Below, in pieces: positions 28,242 through 36,521 of a stretch of DNA of 63,464 nt. The notes under the pieces were generated by a model, which had not been told where the DNA came from, did no database searches, and saw only the letters and a program-made list of their open reading frames with translations. Made by a program: the position numbers and the translations under genes. This stretch comes from Sphingobacteriales bacterium (lineage in GTDB: Bacteria > Bacteroidota > Bacteroidia > Sphingobacteriales > Sphingobacteriaceae): NCBI GenBank assembly GCA_014763615.1, contig JACXVB010000017.1:1-63464 (forward strand), in the 5' to 3' direction. The first letter of the stretch is position 1, and every line of letters begins with the position of its first letter.

Positions 28242-28903
28242 GATATAATAGCTTGATTTAAAAATACGCAAAACGGATGTATCAACGAAAGTCCATCAAT
28301 TACTTTTTGCACTGCATCCTTGCTAGAAAGTTCTTCATCCCTAAAGCTATGCGTAACAGTAAAACTCCTTAATTTCAGAATCTCTATGTATGGATGATTT
28401 GATTCATATCCTTTTGGAGATGTTTTTAATTTTTCATTTTGATCTAATTCTCCAAAATAGGTTTTAAAATTCTTTTCTTCGATGATGTTTAGCAAATCAT
28501 CTATATTATAATCTATCTCCTGCCTGATGGCTTTTAAATGTTCTGCTTGGGGCATCCAATAGCCTCCTGCAATGAAACTTTGCCTTGGTTGGATGTGAAT
28601 GTAATATCCGGGACCATCATTTCCTTTTCCTTTTGAAGAAATACCTATCCCAAAATTATTTTTATAAGGAGATTTATCTTTACTAAACCTCACATCTCTG
28701 TAAATACGCATTACGCATCTTTTTGAGGTAAGTTCAGACGGAATAGAGGAATCAATTTTTCTAAATCCATTTAAAACAGCATCTGCAAAAGCATCAATGT
28801 TTTCTTTGGCGTTAAGGTATCTTTCTTTATTTTCTTGAAACCAATCGCGATTATTGTGATGTATTAAATCATGGATAAAATCAAATGTTTCTGGTTTAAT
28901 CAT
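28238..28903 (-). CDS. DUF2461 domain-containing protein
   Basis: A protein of about 221 residues if translation begins at MIKPETFDF (28903). That ATG overlaps the stop of the DUF983 gene upstream. Diagnostic segments are NNRDWFQENKERYLNAKENI, MRIYRDVRFSKDKSPYK and GGYWMPQAEHLKAIRQEI. DUF2461 proteins are of unknown function and sporadically distributed. Two more in-frame Met codons lie just upstream, so the start is uncertain by up to five residues. Confidence 0.87.
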   Translation of the reverse strand: MIKPETFDFIHDLIHHNNRDWFQENKERYLNAKENIDAFADAVLNGFRKIDSSIPSELTSKRCVMRIYRDVRFSKDKSPYKNNFGIGISSKGKGNDGPGYYIHIQPRQSFIAGGYWMPQAEHLKAIRQEIDYNIDDLLNIIEEKNFKTYFGELDQNEKLKTSPKGYESNHPYIEILKLRSFTVTHSFRDEELSSKDAVQKVIDGLSLIHPFCVFLNQAIIS

Positions 28904-29285
28904 GATCATAATGTTCAACGTATTTAATTTTCGGCGAAAGTAAATACAACAAAATTACTCTTGAATATCTAAAATTTACTGGAGATAATAGAACACTAAA
29001 AGTTAATATAGTTATGATATAAACATAGGGAGAATCCGACTCTCCAGAAATAAAATAAGTTGAAAAACCTACAAAAAGTGCCAACATCACATTTATGGCA
29101 TAACCTACATACATAGCTGCATAAAAATAACCCGGCTCTATTTCATATCTCAGCCCGCAATGCGGACAAAAGTCGTACATTTTTTGTGATGATAAACCAT
29201 ACATAGAATTTTTGAACAGGTCTCCTCTTCTACAGCGAGGGCATTTAGCATGCACCATCGCTTTTATTTTGGGCGTTTTAGCCAT
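28896..29285 (-). CDS. DUF983 family zinc-ribbon membrane protein
   Basis: A 129-residue protein. An N-terminal CxxC pair (AKCPRCRRGDLFK) and a second pair (FCPHCGLRYEIEPGYFYAAM) form a probable zinc ribbon, followed by two membrane helices (about 62-82 and 88-108). DUF983 genes are frequently linked to cytochrome oxidase clusters in Bacteroidota and Alphaproteobacteria. A role in oxidase assembly or metal handling is suspected, not shown. It ends in an ATG overlap with the next gene. Confidence 0.87.
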   Translation of the reverse strand: MAKTPKIKAMVHAKCPRCRRGDLFKNSMYGLSSQKMYDFCPHCGLRYEIEPGYFYAAMYVGYAINVMLALFVGFSTYFISGESDSPYVYIITILTFSVLLSPVNFRYSRVILLYLLSPKIKYVEHYDHD

Positions 29286-29339
29286 ATAAAAAATAAAAAT
29301 TCTATCAGATTCTATTTGATGGAATGAATTAGCTAATTA

Positions 29340-29615
29340 TTAATTTAAATTTATTTTTTCAGACTTTATATCTATTACCACATCCTTTTTACGATATTTC
29401 TTATACCATAAAAACCCTATTCCTACCATAGCGATGTATGGAGCAATTAATAAGTAAACAATTCCTGCATTCAGCGATTTCCCTGTAGATCCTCCTCCTT
29501 TTAAATTAGATTCTACGGTGGCTTGGCACATTGCACATTGAGCTTTGCTTGCCTTACTCACAAATAAAGGGCTCAGAAGAATAAACAGTACTAGTGTAAT
29601 TTTTAAAACTTTCAT
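29340..29615 (-). CDS. Small conserved membrane protein of the cytochrome oxidase cluster
   Basis: A 91-residue protein with a signal peptide (about 1-25). A CAMC motif (AQCAMCQATVESNLKGGG) faces the periplasm, one membrane helix follows (about 50-70, GIVYLLIAPYIAMVGIGFLW), then a basic cytoplasmic tail. Small proteins of this shape follow DUF420 and SCO genes in many Bacteroidota. The CxxC could bind copper or haem-related cargo, which is inference from neighbourhood only. Confidence 0.7.
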   Translation of the reverse strand: MKVLKITLVLFILLSPLFVSKASKAQCAMCQATVESNLKGGGSTGKSLNAGIVYLLIAPYIAMVGIGFLWYKKYRKKDVVIDIKSEKINLN

Positions 29616-29631
29616 CTCTATGCTATTAAAT

Positions 29632-30228
29632 TTAAAAATTATAATAAGGAGAAATCATTAAATAAACAATAACTCCAGTTGTTGTTACGTATAACCAAAT
29701 TGGGAAGCTCCATCTTACCAGATTTTTGTGCTTTTCTACTTGCATTTGTAAACCTCTTTGGAAGCTCAACAAAATTAATGGTAAAACCGTTGCCGCTAAA
29801 ATAATGTGCGTTATTAAAATAACGTAGTAAATATACCTTAAATTACCTACTGATAATACTTCTGCCGTACTTAAAACTCCATCATGGTTAGTATCCCCAA
29901 ATTTGCTGTCTGGCACAAAGTAATGATAAAGGATATAAGAAACTAAAAAAACAGAAGATAATGCAAAAGTTAGAATATTTATTCTTTTATGTGTACCAAT
30001 TTGTTTTTTCTTTATAAAATAAAGAGATAGTAATAACAATACCGTACAAGTTCCATTAATAATTGCATTCAATTTTGGCAAAAAGTAAACAAATTGTGGA
30101 ATAGGAATGGTAACTGGAATCAGCTTTTTGTTGAGTATTAGAACTACCAAAAATACGAACACGCTTATACCTAAAATAATTCTAAATATTAATTTATCAC
30201 TCATATTATTATTAACACTTTTAGACAA
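29632..30228 (-). CDS. DUF420 family membrane protein with EF-hand-like loop
   Basis: A 198-residue protein with five membrane helices. DUF420 resembles CtaG/COX-associated membrane proteins and is found with haem-copper oxidases. The His residues in helices (YHYFVPD, LITHIILAATVLPLILLS) fit the family. The loop after helix three reads DTNHDGVLSTAE (residues 112-123), a textbook 12-residue EF-hand calcium loop (acidic or polar at 1, 3, 5, Gly at 6, Glu at 12). The gene lies 8 bases downstream of the SCO-like gene. A role in oxidase assembly is likely but unproven. Confidence 0.85.
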   Translation of the reverse strand: MSKSVNNNMSDKLIFRIILGISVFVFLVVLILNKKLIPVTIPIPQFVYFLPKLNAIINGTCTVLLLLSLYFIKKKQIGTHKRINILTFALSSVFLVSYILYHYFVPDSKFGDTNHDGVLSTAEVLSVGNLRYIYYVILITHIILAATVLPLILLSFQRGLQMQVEKHKNLVRWSFPIWLYVTTTGVIVYLMISPYYNF

Positions 30229-30236
30229 AATCAGTT

Positions 30237-30944
30237 TTAGAAATTTGTCTTAATTTTCCTTAATTCTTCTGTTATTAAAACCTTACTTTCATCGCTCAAT
30301 CTACTAATTTCTGAGGTTGAAGTACCATCATAATATCCCCTAATTCTATGTTCGGCATCTAAGAGAATCAATTTATTACTCACTATTAGTTGAGGCTTTG
30401 CTCCTTGAATCTCAGCCGCATTCACATAAAATTGATTTTTAGCCAAATCAAAAACCGTAGCAGAATCAGTGGTTACTACATCCCATTTCCCAGGCATGGC
30501 ACCTATTTTTTGAGCATATTGTTTTAAAACAAGTGGTGTATCTTTCTTCGGATTAATAGAAATGGATAGAAAATGGATGATTTTGTTGTCTTTATATTCT
30601 TCGTATAATGCCTTTATTTGTTTATTCAGCTTAGGAGTGGTCACACTATCGTCTGCATAAAAGAAATTAACAATTATTAATTGCCTTTTAATATTATTTA
30701 GATTAAAAGCATTCCCTTTAGAAGTTATAAAACTAATGTTAGGGATTTGATGATAAATAGTATCTAGAATCTTCTTGCCTCTCTGGATGTGATAAGTACC
30801 AGAAATTTCTTTGGGGCCAAAAATCGGTAAAGATTTATACCTGTTTTTACCTTTTTCTTGTAATAAATAATATAAAAATCCTGGTAAAGTTAATATGATT
30901 ACCAGGATTAATATTTTTAAAATGGGCAACTTTCTCTTAATCAT
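30237..30944 (-). CDS. SCO-family thioredoxin-fold protein lacking copper ligands
   Basis: A 235-residue membrane-anchored protein (helix about 8-28) with a SCO/thioredoxin-like domain (about 70-225). In SCO1/SenC proteins the first loop carries CxxxC, which binds copper for delivery to the CuA site. Here the equivalent segment is FFYADDSVTTPK (94-105) with no Cys, and the conserved His of the later DHS motif is also absent (PQLIVSNKLILLD). The fold and the genomic position inside the oxidase operon are kept. It probably has a structural or accessory role rather than copper transfer. It overlaps the subunit IV gene by one base. Confidence 0.82.
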   Translation of the reverse strand: MIKRKLPILKILILVIILTLPGFLYYLLQEKGKNRYKSLPIFGPKEISGTYHIQRGKKILDTIYHQIPNISFITSKGNAFNLNNIKRQLIIVNFFYADDSVTTPKLNKQIKALYEEYKDNKIIHFLSISINPKKDTPLVLKQYAQKIGAMPGKWDVVTTDSATVFDLAKNQFYVNAAEIQGAKPQLIVSNKLILLDAEHRIRGYYDGTSTSEISRLSDESKVLITEELRKIKTNF

Positions 30945-31282
30945 CAGTTCATGTGTGCATTCATGTAATTTCCGTCAGCTAAGAGCAGGATTATGAAATA
31001 AATGATGAAAACAAATGAGATTAAAATACCTATAATTAGAGTAACTTTTTCAAACTTTAAGTGCATAAAAAATGCTACTATATAATATGCTTTTACTAAT
31101 GTTAAAAGTACATATATGATATTTTTAATATGCTGTGGCATTACAGAGGCTGGAATAGCTAATGCTAAAAAAAATTCTATCCCTGTAATTACTGAAAGTA
31201 TAAGTAATACTCTTAGTATTCTACCTTTACTCATCGTGTTATGCTCGCCAGCATGTTCTAAATTAGTATTGTCAGTTGACAT
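30944..31282 (-). CDS. Cytochrome c oxidase subunit IV
   Basis: A 112-residue protein with three membrane helices and the prokaryotic COX4 signature (IPASVMPQHIKNIIYVLLTL, KAYYIVAFFMHLKFE). It stabilises the haem-copper oxidase core. It lies 19 bases downstream of the subunit III gene. Confidence 0.88.
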   Translation of the reverse strand: MSTDNTNLEHAGEHNTMSKGRILRVLLILSVITGIEFFLALAIPASVMPQHIKNIIYVLLTLVKAYYIVAFFMHLKFEKVTLIIGILISFVFIIYFIILLLADGNYMNAHMN

Positions 31283-31301
31283 GATATGATATTTTAAAAA
31301 T

Positions 31302-32003
31302 TTAAACTAAATAAAAGAAAGTAAATACAAATACCCAAACTAAATCAACAAAGTGCCAGTATAATCCCACTTTCTCTATCATTAGATAATGTCCTCTTTT
31401 TTCAAAAACATTCGCCAGCACCATAATCAAAATGATGACATTAATAAATACTCCTGTAAAGACGTGAAATCCATGAAAACCAGTGATGGTAAAAAATAAA
31501 TTTGCAAATTGCTGTGTACTCACGAGGTCAGATTTTAATCCCATTTCTTTCATGGTTTCTAAAGATGGAATTTGCCCCCACCAGAAGCCTTCATGGTGTA
31601 AGTGTGACCACTCTAAGGCTTGACAACCCAAGAACATAAAACCACCCACTATGGTGGCCACCATCCACCCTATAACTTCTTTTTTTGAGTTGCGATGACC
31701 GGCTTCAACAGCTAACACCATTGTAACAGAGCTTGCTATTAAAATGAAGGTCATCAAACCCACAAATACCAAAGGTGCATTTTCAGAAACACCGGGGAAG
31801 GATTTGAAGACAATTTCAGGGTTAGGCCATGTCATCTTAGTGAAGCGTTGAGCTCCATAATAGACTAAGAAGGCAGAAAATGTAAATGCATCTGATAAAA
31901 GAAAAAACCACATCATCAGTTTTCCATATTCTACAGAAAACGGAGAACGTCCACCCGCCCAAGGGGTGGTTTCTACTACGTCTAATTTTGTTGTTGTATC
32001 CAT
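31302..32003 (-). CDS. ctaE: Cytochrome c oxidase subunit III
   Basis: A 233-residue protein with five or more membrane helices and subunit III motifs: PFSVEYGKLMMWFFLLSDAF, ALEWSHLHHEGFWWG, FFTITGFHGFHVFTG, and the C-terminal GLYWHFVDLVWVFVFTFFYL. It follows a second, shorter subunit III homologue by 31 bases. Duplicate subunit III genes are usual in the ACIII/oxidase clusters of Bacteroidota. Confidence 0.92.
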   Translation of the reverse strand: MDTTTKLDVVETTPWAGGRSPFSVEYGKLMMWFFLLSDAFTFSAFLVYYGAQRFTKMTWPNPEIVFKSFPGVSENAPLVFVGLMTFILIASSVTMVLAVEAGHRNSKKEVIGWMVATIVGGFMFLGCQALEWSHLHHEGFWWGQIPSLETMKEMGLKSDLVSTQQFANLFFTITGFHGFHVFTGVFINVIILIMVLANVFEKRGHYLMIEKVGLYWHFVDLVWVFVFTFFYLV

Positions 32004-32034
32004 TAAAAAATATAGCTTAAAAAAATGGTTAAGT

Positions 32035-32613
32035 TTACTGATTCAAAAGTAAGAAAACGTATAAATAAATCCATAGAATATCTACAAAATGCCAAAAAAT
32101 AGAAGCAATTTCCATTCTGTAGAGGTTTGTAACGTTCGGTGACTTGTTATAGCTACTCACTAAAGCTGTGATTAGGATGATTAACCCTGCAATAATGTGT
32201 ATGATATGGAAAAATGTAAATACATATACAAAACTAATGGAAGCGTTAGAATTAATAAAATAAACTCCTAAATTAATCCAAGTTGACCAACCATATACCT
32301 GTAATGCAATAAATACTATTCCTAAAATAAAGGTTAACCATAATCCGATTTTCTGTTTTGTAAATTGTAATCTTTTGGTTTGGAGGTAAGAGTAATGTAG
32401 CGTTAAACTACTGATAATAATCACTACAGTGCTGATTTCAAAAATTTTAGGTAATTGAACATTTAAAGTTTTACCCGGACCATCTCCTGAATATACGATA
32501 AAGCCACTGGTTAAGCCTGCAAAAAATATAATAGAAGATACCATGAATAACCACATGATAAACTTCTTAGGTTGCAAATTATGTCTATCTATTTCGTTCG
32601 ATTTGCTTTGCAT
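32035..32613 (-). CDS. Haem-copper oxidase subunit III family protein (second copy)
   Basis: A 192-residue five-helix protein with KKFIMWLFMVSSIIFFAGLT, FTFFHIIHIIAGLIILI and IASIFWHFVDILWIYLYVFL. It is paralogous to the neighbouring 233-residue protein but lacks the long HH-containing insertion. It probably forms part of the same oxidase. The gene lies 4 bases after ctaB. Confidence 0.88.
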   Translation of the reverse strand: MQSKSNEIDRHNLQPKKFIMWLFMVSSIIFFAGLTSGFIVYSGDGPGKTLNVQLPKIFEISTVVIIISSLTLHYSYLQTKRLQFTKQKIGLWLTFILGIVFIALQVYGWSTWINLGVYFINSNASISFVYVFTFFHIIHIIAGLIILITALVSSYNKSPNVTNLYRMEIASIFWHFVDILWIYLYVFLLLNQ

Positions 32614-32617
32614 TTTA

Positions 32618-33475
32618 TTATTTTAAATTAAAAAGTAAAACCAATTGTACTATTGGTAAATATATGAAACTACCAAACATAAGTTGCTGGGCTGATTTTA
32701 TATCTAGTTTTTTCATTAACACAAAAGCTTGATAAGAGAAAATTAAACCCATTACTAAGGAAACACCTCCGATAATGTAACCGCCAAATCCGTAAATAGT
32801 GGGTAGCAAACTTACTGGAATTAATATCAAAGTTGATAACCATGTAATTAAAGCACTTATTCTATCTCTTTTAGTAGTTGGTAATAATCTAAAACCAGCT
32901 TTTTTATAATCATCATCCAAAACCCAAGCTATAGCCCAAAAATGGGGAAATTGCCAGACGAATTGAATTCCAAATAATACCAATGCAATCTGATTAATCT
33001 GACCATGAGCTGCTACATAACCAATTAACGGAGGTAAGGCTCCTGGAATTGCACCCATAAAAACTGCGATTGGCGATTTCTGTTTTAAAGGTGTGTAAAT
33101 AAACGCATAAAATAAAATGGAAAAAACAGATAAAATGCCTGTTAAGATATTTAAACTCCCTAAGAGGTAAGTTCCTAATATCCCCATTAATAAACTTAAA
33201 ACCAAAGCTTGTCCGTTGGTCATCCTTTCAGAAGGTAGCGGTCTATCCATAGTTCTTTTCATCAATTTATCTAAATCCTTTTCAATAATTTCATTAAAAC
33301 CATTCGCTGCGGATGTTACCAAAAAACCACCAACAATTAATTTTAGCCAATTGTACCAATTTATGCTTATCTGGCTTTCTGCTGCAATAAGAAAAGAAAT
33401 GGACGCTGAGAAAACCACCAAAAATGTTAACCTAAGTTTTACTAAATTCTTAAAATCTTTAAAAAACGCCCCCAC
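32618..33475 (-). CDS. ctaB: Protoheme IX farnesyltransferase (haem O synthase)
   Basis: A 285-residue UbiA-fold membrane enzyme that farnesylates haem B to haem O. Both Asp-rich motifs are visible: NEIIEKDLDKLMKRTMDRPL (about 61-80) and DDDYKKAGFRLLP (about 185-197). It sits between ctaA and the oxidase subunit genes. Together with ctaA it should supply haem A for the oxidase encoded upstream. Confidence 0.94.
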   Translation of the reverse strand: MGAFFKDFKNLVKLRLTFLVVFSASISFLIAAESQISINWYNWLKLIVGGFLVTSAANGFNEIIEKDLDKLMKRTMDRPLPSERMTNGQALVLSLLMGILGTYLLGSLNILTGILSVFSILFYAFIYTPLKQKSPIAVFMGAIPGALPPLIGYVAAHGQINQIALVLFGIQFVWQFPHFWAIAWVLDDDYKKAGFRLLPTTKRDRISALITWLSTLILIPVSLLPTIYGFGGYIIGGVSLVMGLIFSYQAFVLMKKLDIKSAQQLMFGSFIYLPIVQLVLLFNLK

Positions 33476-33485
33476 TAATTCTTTA

Positions 33486-34532
33486 TTAAATAATGTTAGA
33501 TTTAACCTCCCCTAAAATCAATAAAATATAAAATTGACATCCGAAAAATAGCGTTGCGAACAACACATGAGTTGCCTGAGCCCATGGAGCTAAGCTAAAA
33601 TTTGCTAAAACGATACCCGTTACAACTTGAGCTAATAAAATCAACATCAACACTATGCCCCAATTTAATAGCTCACTCTTTTTCCTTTTAATAATCATGA
33701 ACAATAAAACGTTCACCACAACAATTGCAAATGCCCATTGTTTATGTTCAAGAAAAATTCTTCCCACCTCATCCAACCACTCTCCTCTTTTTAATTCAGG
33801 AAATTTCGACTGCACTGCATCTACTGTTTCCCTAACTTCAGTTCCGATGATGATTTGCGCTATGGAAAAAATTAAACCTATAACTGTTATAAATTTTAAT
33901 CCTAGAACAACACTGTTTGATATTTTTCGGGTATTTTGAGACTTTACATGATGGTAAGTAAAAATAGACACCGCTAGAATTAAAATTGCTAATAACATAT
34001 GAACCGTAATCATCCATGCTAAAAGATTGGTTGAAACTACAATTGATCCCAACCAGGCCTGTATTACTACTAGAATTAAGTTTACACCACTTAACCAAAA
34101 AACTACCGGATTTTGTTTAATGATATAAAAAGAAAATATAAACGTTAGCAATAGAAAAACACCTGTTAAAGCTCCAATTAATCTGTTGATGTATTCAGTA
34201 TAAGTTTTAGCAGCATTAAATTCCTCTGGGATTTTAATACTTTCATCATTTCTGATTTTCTGAGCCAGATTTGCATAGCCAGACTTTTCTAAAAGTTTAG
34301 CAAACCTTTCATTCTTTTCCAGTCTTTGCGCTACATATCTTTTTTGATAATCTTTTGGCAATTGGGAAATATCTGTAGGTGGAATATATTGGTCGAAACA
34401 TTTTGGCCAATCTGGGCATCCCATTCCAGATCCAGAACTTCTTACCACTCCTCCGGCAAGGATTAACAAAAATAGTGAAACAATAGAACTTAGGTTCAGT
34501 CTTAAAAATCTCTGTTCAGCCTTGATATTCAT
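33486..34532 (-). CDS. ctaA: Haem A synthase (COX15/CtaA family)
   Basis: A 348-residue protein with eight membrane helices. An N-terminal GGVVRSSGSGMGCPDWPKCF (about 22-41) is diagnostic, and the catalytic or haem-binding His residues appear in NRLIGALTG, VTVHMLL-type and ATHVLFATLFFG segments. It oxidises haem O to haem A. It is the first gene after the hairpin at 34549-34579, so it may start a separate assembly-factor transcript. Confidence 0.9.
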   Translation of the reverse strand: MNIKAEQRFLRLNLSSIVSLFLLILAGGVVRSSGSGMGCPDWPKCFDQYIPPTDISQLPKDYQKRYVAQRLEKNERFAKLLEKSGYANLAQKIRNDESIKIPEEFNAAKTYTEYINRLIGALTGVFLLLTFIFSFYIIKQNPVVFWLSGVNLILVVIQAWLGSIVVSTNLLAWMITVHMLLAILILAVSIFTYHHVKSQNTRKISNSVVLGLKFITVIGLIFSIAQIIIGTEVRETVDAVQSKFPELKRGEWLDEVGRIFLEHKQWAFAIVVVNVLLFMIIKRKKSELLNWGIVLMLILLAQVVTGIVLANFSLAPWAQATHVLFATLFFGCQFYILLILGEVKSNII

Positions 34533-34548
34533 TTAAAAGGATAAAAAT

Positions 34549-34579
34549 TAGGGTATCTGAAATAATACCAGATACCCTA
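34549..34579 (-). terminator. Hairpin between ctaD and ctaA (possible partial terminator)
   Basis: An 11-bp perfect stem TAGGGTATCTG/CAGATACCCTA with a nine-base loop. On the minus strand it is followed by TTTTTATCC, a short T-run. It lies between the ctaD stop and the ctaA start. It could attenuate read-through or mark a processing site that separates structural from assembly genes. Confidence 0.6.
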
Positions 34580-34605
34580 AAAGTTTTATACAAAATGGAG
34601 ATTAT

Positions 34606-36504
34606 TTACTTAACTTCTTCTCCTTTGTCTGCTGTTTTATGTTTTATATTCCAATTTTCTTGAATTCTTTCCGCTTCTTCATTACCTTCAAAATCATGAG
34701 GTAAATTAGAGCTCATGGTCTCAGACAAAGGAACTGTTTGAGGGATAAAATCAACATCATGACCTGGTTTACTGTAATCATAAGGCCAACGATAAACTGT
34801 TGGAATTTCTCCAGGCCAGTTTCCGTGCAAACGCTCAACTGGTGTAGTCCATTCTAAAGTATTTGCATTCCAAGGATTTTGAGATGATTTTTTACCGAAA
34901 AAGATAGAATAGAAAAAGTTAAACAGGAAGGCAACCTGAGCAATAGCTCCAATAATTGCAGCCCATGTAATGAATACATTCACCGATAACCATTCTTTCA
35001 TAGATGCAAATTCAGTAAAGGCATAGTACCTACGTGGTACTCCGTCTAGTCCCATAAAGTGCATTGGGAAAAACACTAAATAAGCTGAGATAAAGGTTAA
35101 CCAAAAATGTAGGTATCCAAGTTTCGAATTCATCAATCTTCCAAACATTTTAGGAAACCAATGATATATCCCTGAAATCATTCCAAAAATTGTAGCAGAA
35201 CCCATTACTAAATGAAAGTGAGCCACCACAAAGTAGGTATCATGTAAATTTATATCTAAAGCTGCGTTACCAAGAAAAATACCTGTTAATCCTCCAGAAA
35301 TAAGAAAAGAAACTAAACCCACAGCAAATAACATGGCAGGGGTAAATCTTAAATTTCCACGCCAAAGGGTAGCTAAATAATTAAAAGTTTTAACCGCTGA
35401 TGGCACTGCAATAATTAATGTGGTAATCATAAATACACCTCCTAAGAAAGGATTCATCCCGGTCACAAACATATGGTGTCCCCACACTACGAATGATAAA
35501 ACTGTAATTCCAATTAAGGAATACACCATGGCATGATAACCAAAAATGGGCTTTCTTGAATTTGTAGCAATAACTTCTGAAGTAATACCTAAAGCTGGCA
35601 TCAACACAATGTACACCTCTGGATGACCTAGGAACCAAAACATATGCTCCCAAAGAATTGGACTTCCACCTTCATTAGGTAAAGCTTGACCAGCTATATA
35701 AATGTCTGAAAGATAAAATGAAGTTCCGAAACTTCTGTCGAATATTAACAGAACTACTGCTGCAACAAGAACAGGGAAGGATAATAAACCAACAATAGCA
35801 GTTAAGAAAAAAGCCCAAATGGTTAAAGGCATCTTCCACATACTCATTCCTTTGGTTCTCATATTTAGAACTGTGGAAATATAGTTAATACCACCCATCA
35901 ACGAGGAAGCAATGAAAAAAATCATTGAAATTAACCACATAGTCATTCCTAAACCTGAACCTGGCATTGATTTTGGCAAGGCCGATAAAGGAGGATAAAC
36001 AGTCCAACCTGCTCCCGCTGGTCCAGTTTCAATAAAAAATGTTGATAACATGATAACACTCGCTGTAAAGAACATCCAGAAAGACAACATATTCATAAAT
36101 GGAGAAGCCATATCACGAGCGCCCAACTGCAAAGGAATCAATAAATTGGAGAAAGTTCCACTTAATCCTGCTGTTAAAACAAAAAATATCATAATGGTAC
36201 CATGAATGGTAACTAACGATAAATAGAAGTTAGGATCTAACCTGCCCTCTGGGGCAAATTTACCCAAAAGAACTTCCAATAAAGGAAACTGTTTATCAGG
36301 ATACGCAAGTTGAATTCTAAAAAGAATTGATAGAATCATTGCGGTAACACCCAAGAAAATTCCTGTAATTAGAAATTGCTTGGCAATCATTTTGTGATCC
36401 TGACTAAATACATATTTGGTCAGAAACGTTTCTTTGTGCTCACCATGAGCGTGATGGTCATGCTGTAAGCTTGCACTTGAATTAGGAATTACAATTGTTG
36501 ACAT
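34606..36504 (-). CDS. ctaD: Cytochrome c oxidase subunit I
   Basis: A 632-residue haem-copper oxidase core with at least 12 membrane helices. Visible ligands and signatures include VTIHGTIMIFFVL, WEHMFWFLGHPEVYIVLMPA (CuB His and cross-linked Tyr), WGHHMFVTGMNPF and HDTYFVVAHFHLVMGS (haem a3 and haem a His). The GHPEVY motif makes it an A-type oxidase. The N-terminus is His-rich (HDHHAHGEH). It is preceded by ctaC and the six act genes, so electrons probably pass from menaquinol through ACIII directly to this oxidase. Confidence 0.96.
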   Translation of the reverse strand: MSTIVIPNSSASLQHDHHAHGEHKETFLTKYVFSQDHKMIAKQFLITGIFLGVTAMILSILFRIQLAYPDKQFPLLEVLLGKFAPEGRLDPNFYLSLVTIHGTIMIFFVLTAGLSGTFSNLLIPLQLGARDMASPFMNMLSFWMFFTASVIMLSTFFIETGPAGAGWTVYPPLSALPKSMPGSGLGMTMWLISMIFFIASSLMGGINYISTVLNMRTKGMSMWKMPLTIWAFFLTAIVGLLSFPVLVAAVVLLIFDRSFGTSFYLSDIYIAGQALPNEGGSPILWEHMFWFLGHPEVYIVLMPALGITSEVIATNSRKPIFGYHAMVYSLIGITVLSFVVWGHHMFVTGMNPFLGGVFMITTLIIAVPSAVKTFNYLATLWRGNLRFTPAMLFAVGLVSFLISGGLTGIFLGNAALDINLHDTYFVVAHFHLVMGSATIFGMISGIYHWFPKMFGRLMNSKLGYLHFWLTFISAYLVFFPMHFMGLDGVPRRYYAFTEFASMKEWLSVNVFITWAAIIGAIAQVAFLFNFFYSIFFGKKSSQNPWNANTLEWTTPVERLHGNWPGEIPTVYRWPYDYSKPGHDVDFIPQTVPLSETMSSNLPHDFEGNEEAERIQENWNIKHKTADKGEEVK

Positions 36505-36521
36505 AATATCCTCCAGTTTAA

